Assembly: GCA_001796995.1 (NCBI GenBank) | Contig: MGOB01000079.1 | Coordinates: forward strand, 1-7,858 | Source of the DNA: Chloroflexi bacterium RBG_16_68_14 | GTDB lineage: Bacteria; Chloroflexota; Dehalococcoidia; DSTF01; RBG-16-68-14 | Length of the DNA: 7,858 bases | Direction: 5' to 3' | Shown here: piece after piece, positions 6,328 to 7,858 of the stretch | How positions within the stretch are numbered: position 1 is the first letter of the stretch | Layout of the letters: every line of letters starts with the position of its first letter | Notes under the pieces: model-generated | Database searches by the model: none | Told to the model about the DNA's origin: nothing | Seen by the model: only the letters and a program-made list of their open reading frames with translations | Made by a program: the position numbers and the translations under genes

Positions 6328-7858
6328 GGGATCGACGGCCGGGAACATGCACGAGGCCGAATACAGCCGCGGCGCTCTGCTGGAGCGCCTGGAGCGAGAG
6401 ACTTTCGATATAGCGATCATCGGAGGCGGCATAACGGGCGCCGGCATCGCCCGCGATGCCGCCATGCGCGGCCTCTCCGTGGCCCTCATCGACAAGGGGG
6501 ACTTCGGCTCGGGCACTAGCGGGCGCTCTTCGCGCCTGATCCACGGTGGCCTTCGCTACCTCGGGCAGGGGCACCTTGGGTTGGTGCGGGAGGCGCTGCG
6601 CGAGCGGGGGTTGCTGCTGCGGCTGGCGCCCCACCTGGTGTGGCCCACGCCTTTCGTGCTGCCTCTGTACGAGGATAGCCACCACAGGCCGTTGCGCCTG
6701 CGGGTGGGCCTGGCCGGGTATGACCTGCTGGCGGGCACGCTGGGCATCGGTCGCCACCGTGGCATCTCGCGGGAGAAGGTGCTACTCGAGGAGCCTCAAT
6801 TGCGGTCCGAAGACTTGCAGGTGGCCTTCCGTTACTTTGATGCCATAACCAACGACGCTCGCCTTACGCTGACGGTGGCGCAGTCCGCTGTCAGGCAGGG
6901 GGCTGCTGCGCTGAACTACGTCGAGGGTGCGAGCCTCGAGACGACGGGCGGACGCATCGCCGGCGTGAACTACCGGGACCTGGTCGGTGGCGGAGAGGGC
7001 GCGGTTCGGGCCCGCGCGGTAGTGAGCGCGGCGGGTCCCTGGACCGACCGGGTGCGGTCGCTGGCCGGGGGCGCGGGCCTTCTACGGCCTACAAAGGGCG
7101 TCCACGTAGTGGTGCCGCGCGCCCGCCTCGCCCCGAACGCCGTGGTTGCCTTTGGCTGGCGCGGCCGTGACTTGTTCGCCATCCCCCATGGCGAGTACAC
7201 GTACGTCGGCACGACAGATACAGACCACAGCGGCGACCCCGACTGCATCGAGGCCGATTACGAGGACGTTGCCTACATATTGGAGGCTGCCAACGGCACC
7301 TTTACGACCGAACTCTCGATGTCCGACGTGATATCCGCCTGGGCCGGTCTGCGGCCCCTCCTCAGCGAGGAGGGTGACCCCTCCCACGTCTCGCGGGATT
7401 ACGACATCCTCGATGGTCCTCCCGGCCTATACACCATCTGCGGGGGCAAGCTCACGACTTTCCGTGCCATGGCCGAGCACCTAGTGGACCACATCATCGA
7501 GCGCGAGCAATTTTCGAGGCGGCCGGCGCGTTGCCGGACGGCCCGCGAACCCTTGCCCGGGGGCGGCGCCGGCGACTTCGCCCGGTACAAGAAGGGCGCG
7601 GTGGCAGCCCTTCGCGATGGCTGGCAAATGTCTGAGGAGGTGGCCCGTCGCCTGGTCGGTGTGTACGGGACAGACCACGTACGGGTGCTGAGTCACGCTG
7701 TTCGAGAGCCCAGGCTGCTCGAGCCTCTGATTCCCGGCTGTCCGGTGCTGGCGGCCGAGGCCGTCCATGCCGTTCGCCAAGAGATGGCCATGACGCTGGA
7801 GGACTTTTTGCGCCGCCGCAGTGACCTGATGCTCTTCGGGGAAGACGGCGGCATGGCG
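6320..7858 (+). CDS. glpD: FAD-dependent glycerol-3-phosphate dehydrogenase, C-terminus cut by window edge
   Basis: The frame from GTG at 6320 is open to the last base, 513 codons with no stop. GlpD proteins are usually 500-560 residues, so little is missing. The enzyme oxidises sn-glycerol 3-phosphate to dihydroxyacetone phosphate at the membrane, passing electrons to quinone. The FAD Rossmann motif is DIAIIGGGITGAGIARDAAMRG (30-51), followed by TSGRSSRLIHGGLRYL (66-81), the classic GlpD block. Then come DARLTLTVAQSAVRQGA (179-195), AAGPWTD (237-243), RPTKGVHVVVPR (256-267), GTTDTDHSGDP (297-307), GLRPLLSEE (343-351) and GGKLTTFRAMAEH (375-387). Arg345 and Lys377 align with the substrate-binding Arg317 and Lys354 of E. 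coli GlpD. The C-terminal DAO_C-type helical domain runs from about 418, with EMAMTLEDFLRRR at 488-500. It overlaps the oxidase gene by 8 bases. ATG at 6347 is an alternative start. No frameshift was seen. Confidence 0.95.
   Translation, partial: MARGSTAGNMHEAEYSRGALLERLERETFDIAIIGGGITGAGIARDAAMRGLSVALIDKGDFGSGTSGRSSRLIHGGLRYLGQGHLGLVREALRERGLLLRLAPHLVWPTPFVLPLYEDSHHRPLRLRVGLAGYDLLAGTLGIGRHRGISREKVLLEEPQLRSEDLQVAFRYFDAITNDARLTLTVAQSAVRQGAAALNYVEGASLETTGGRIAGVNYRDLVGGGEGAVRARAVVSAAGPWTDRVRSLAGGAGLLRPTKGVHVVVPRARLAPNAVVAFGWRGRDLFAIPHGEYTYVGTTDTDHSGDPDCIEADYEDVAYILEAANGTFTTELSMSDVISAWAGLRPLLSEEGDPSHVSRDYDILDGPPGLYTICGGKLTTFRAMAEHLVDHIIEREQFSRRPARCRTAREPLPGGGAGDFARYKKGAVAALRDGWQMSEEVARRLVGVYGTDHVRVLSHAVREPRLLEPLIPGCPVLAAEAVHAVRQEMAMTLEDFLRRRSDLMLFGEDGGMA

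Noticed and set aside
1..7858. A novel defence, mobile or biosynthetic system.
   Set aside because: All substantial reading frames belong to known metabolic or transport families; no repeats, integrase, transposase, toxin-antitoxin pair, CRISPR array or unknown multi-gene cassette was found.

Overview
The window is GC-rich with strong G/C preference at third codon positions, gene-dense, and uses non-ATG starts for three of its six genes (TTG for pit and hpt, GTG for glpD). This fits a high-GC bacterium. The gene mix would suit Chloroflexota (Dehalococcoidia-like) or Actinobacteria, but no marker gene is present, so that placement is a weak inference.

Layout, left to right. (1) 1-303, + strand: the last 100 codons of a GPH-type (MFS_2) sugar/cation symporter. 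(2) 304-543: a 240-base gap with a plausible sigma-70-type promoter and a possible leader peptide. (3) 544-2223, + strand: a phosphate-uptake pair, a DUF47/PhoU-like regulator followed by a Pit-type inorganic phosphate permease. A perfect 12-bp hairpin lies between them. (4) 2254-4490, - strand: a two-gene purine-salvage operon, hpt then ade, separated by 2 bases. Ade deaminates adenine to hypoxanthine and Hpt converts hypoxanthine to IMP. This operon converges on pit with only 30 bases between the stop codons. (5) 4491-4641: a 151-base divergent intergenic region with a candidate -10 hexamer TACAAT facing each way. (6) 4642-7858, + strand: an FAD-linked oxidase of the alkyl-DHAP synthase (AGPS) family. 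It overlaps by 8 bases a FAD-dependent glycerol-3-phosphate dehydrogenase (GlpD), which runs off the right edge after 513 codons with little of the protein missing.

No RNA genes, CRISPR arrays, insertion sequences, phage genes or defence systems are visible. The region reads as ordinary chromosomal metabolism. The most interesting element is the AGPS-like/GlpD pair. GlpD makes dihydroxyacetone phosphate, the backbone of the acyl-DHAP that true AGPS enzymes convert to alkyl-DHAP, so the pair may serve an oxygen-tolerant bacterial ether-lipid route or a related glycerol-phosphate oxidation. Smaller points are the intercistronic hairpin before pit, a Lys-to-Arg change at the purine-recognition position of Hpt, and a variant second signature in Pit.
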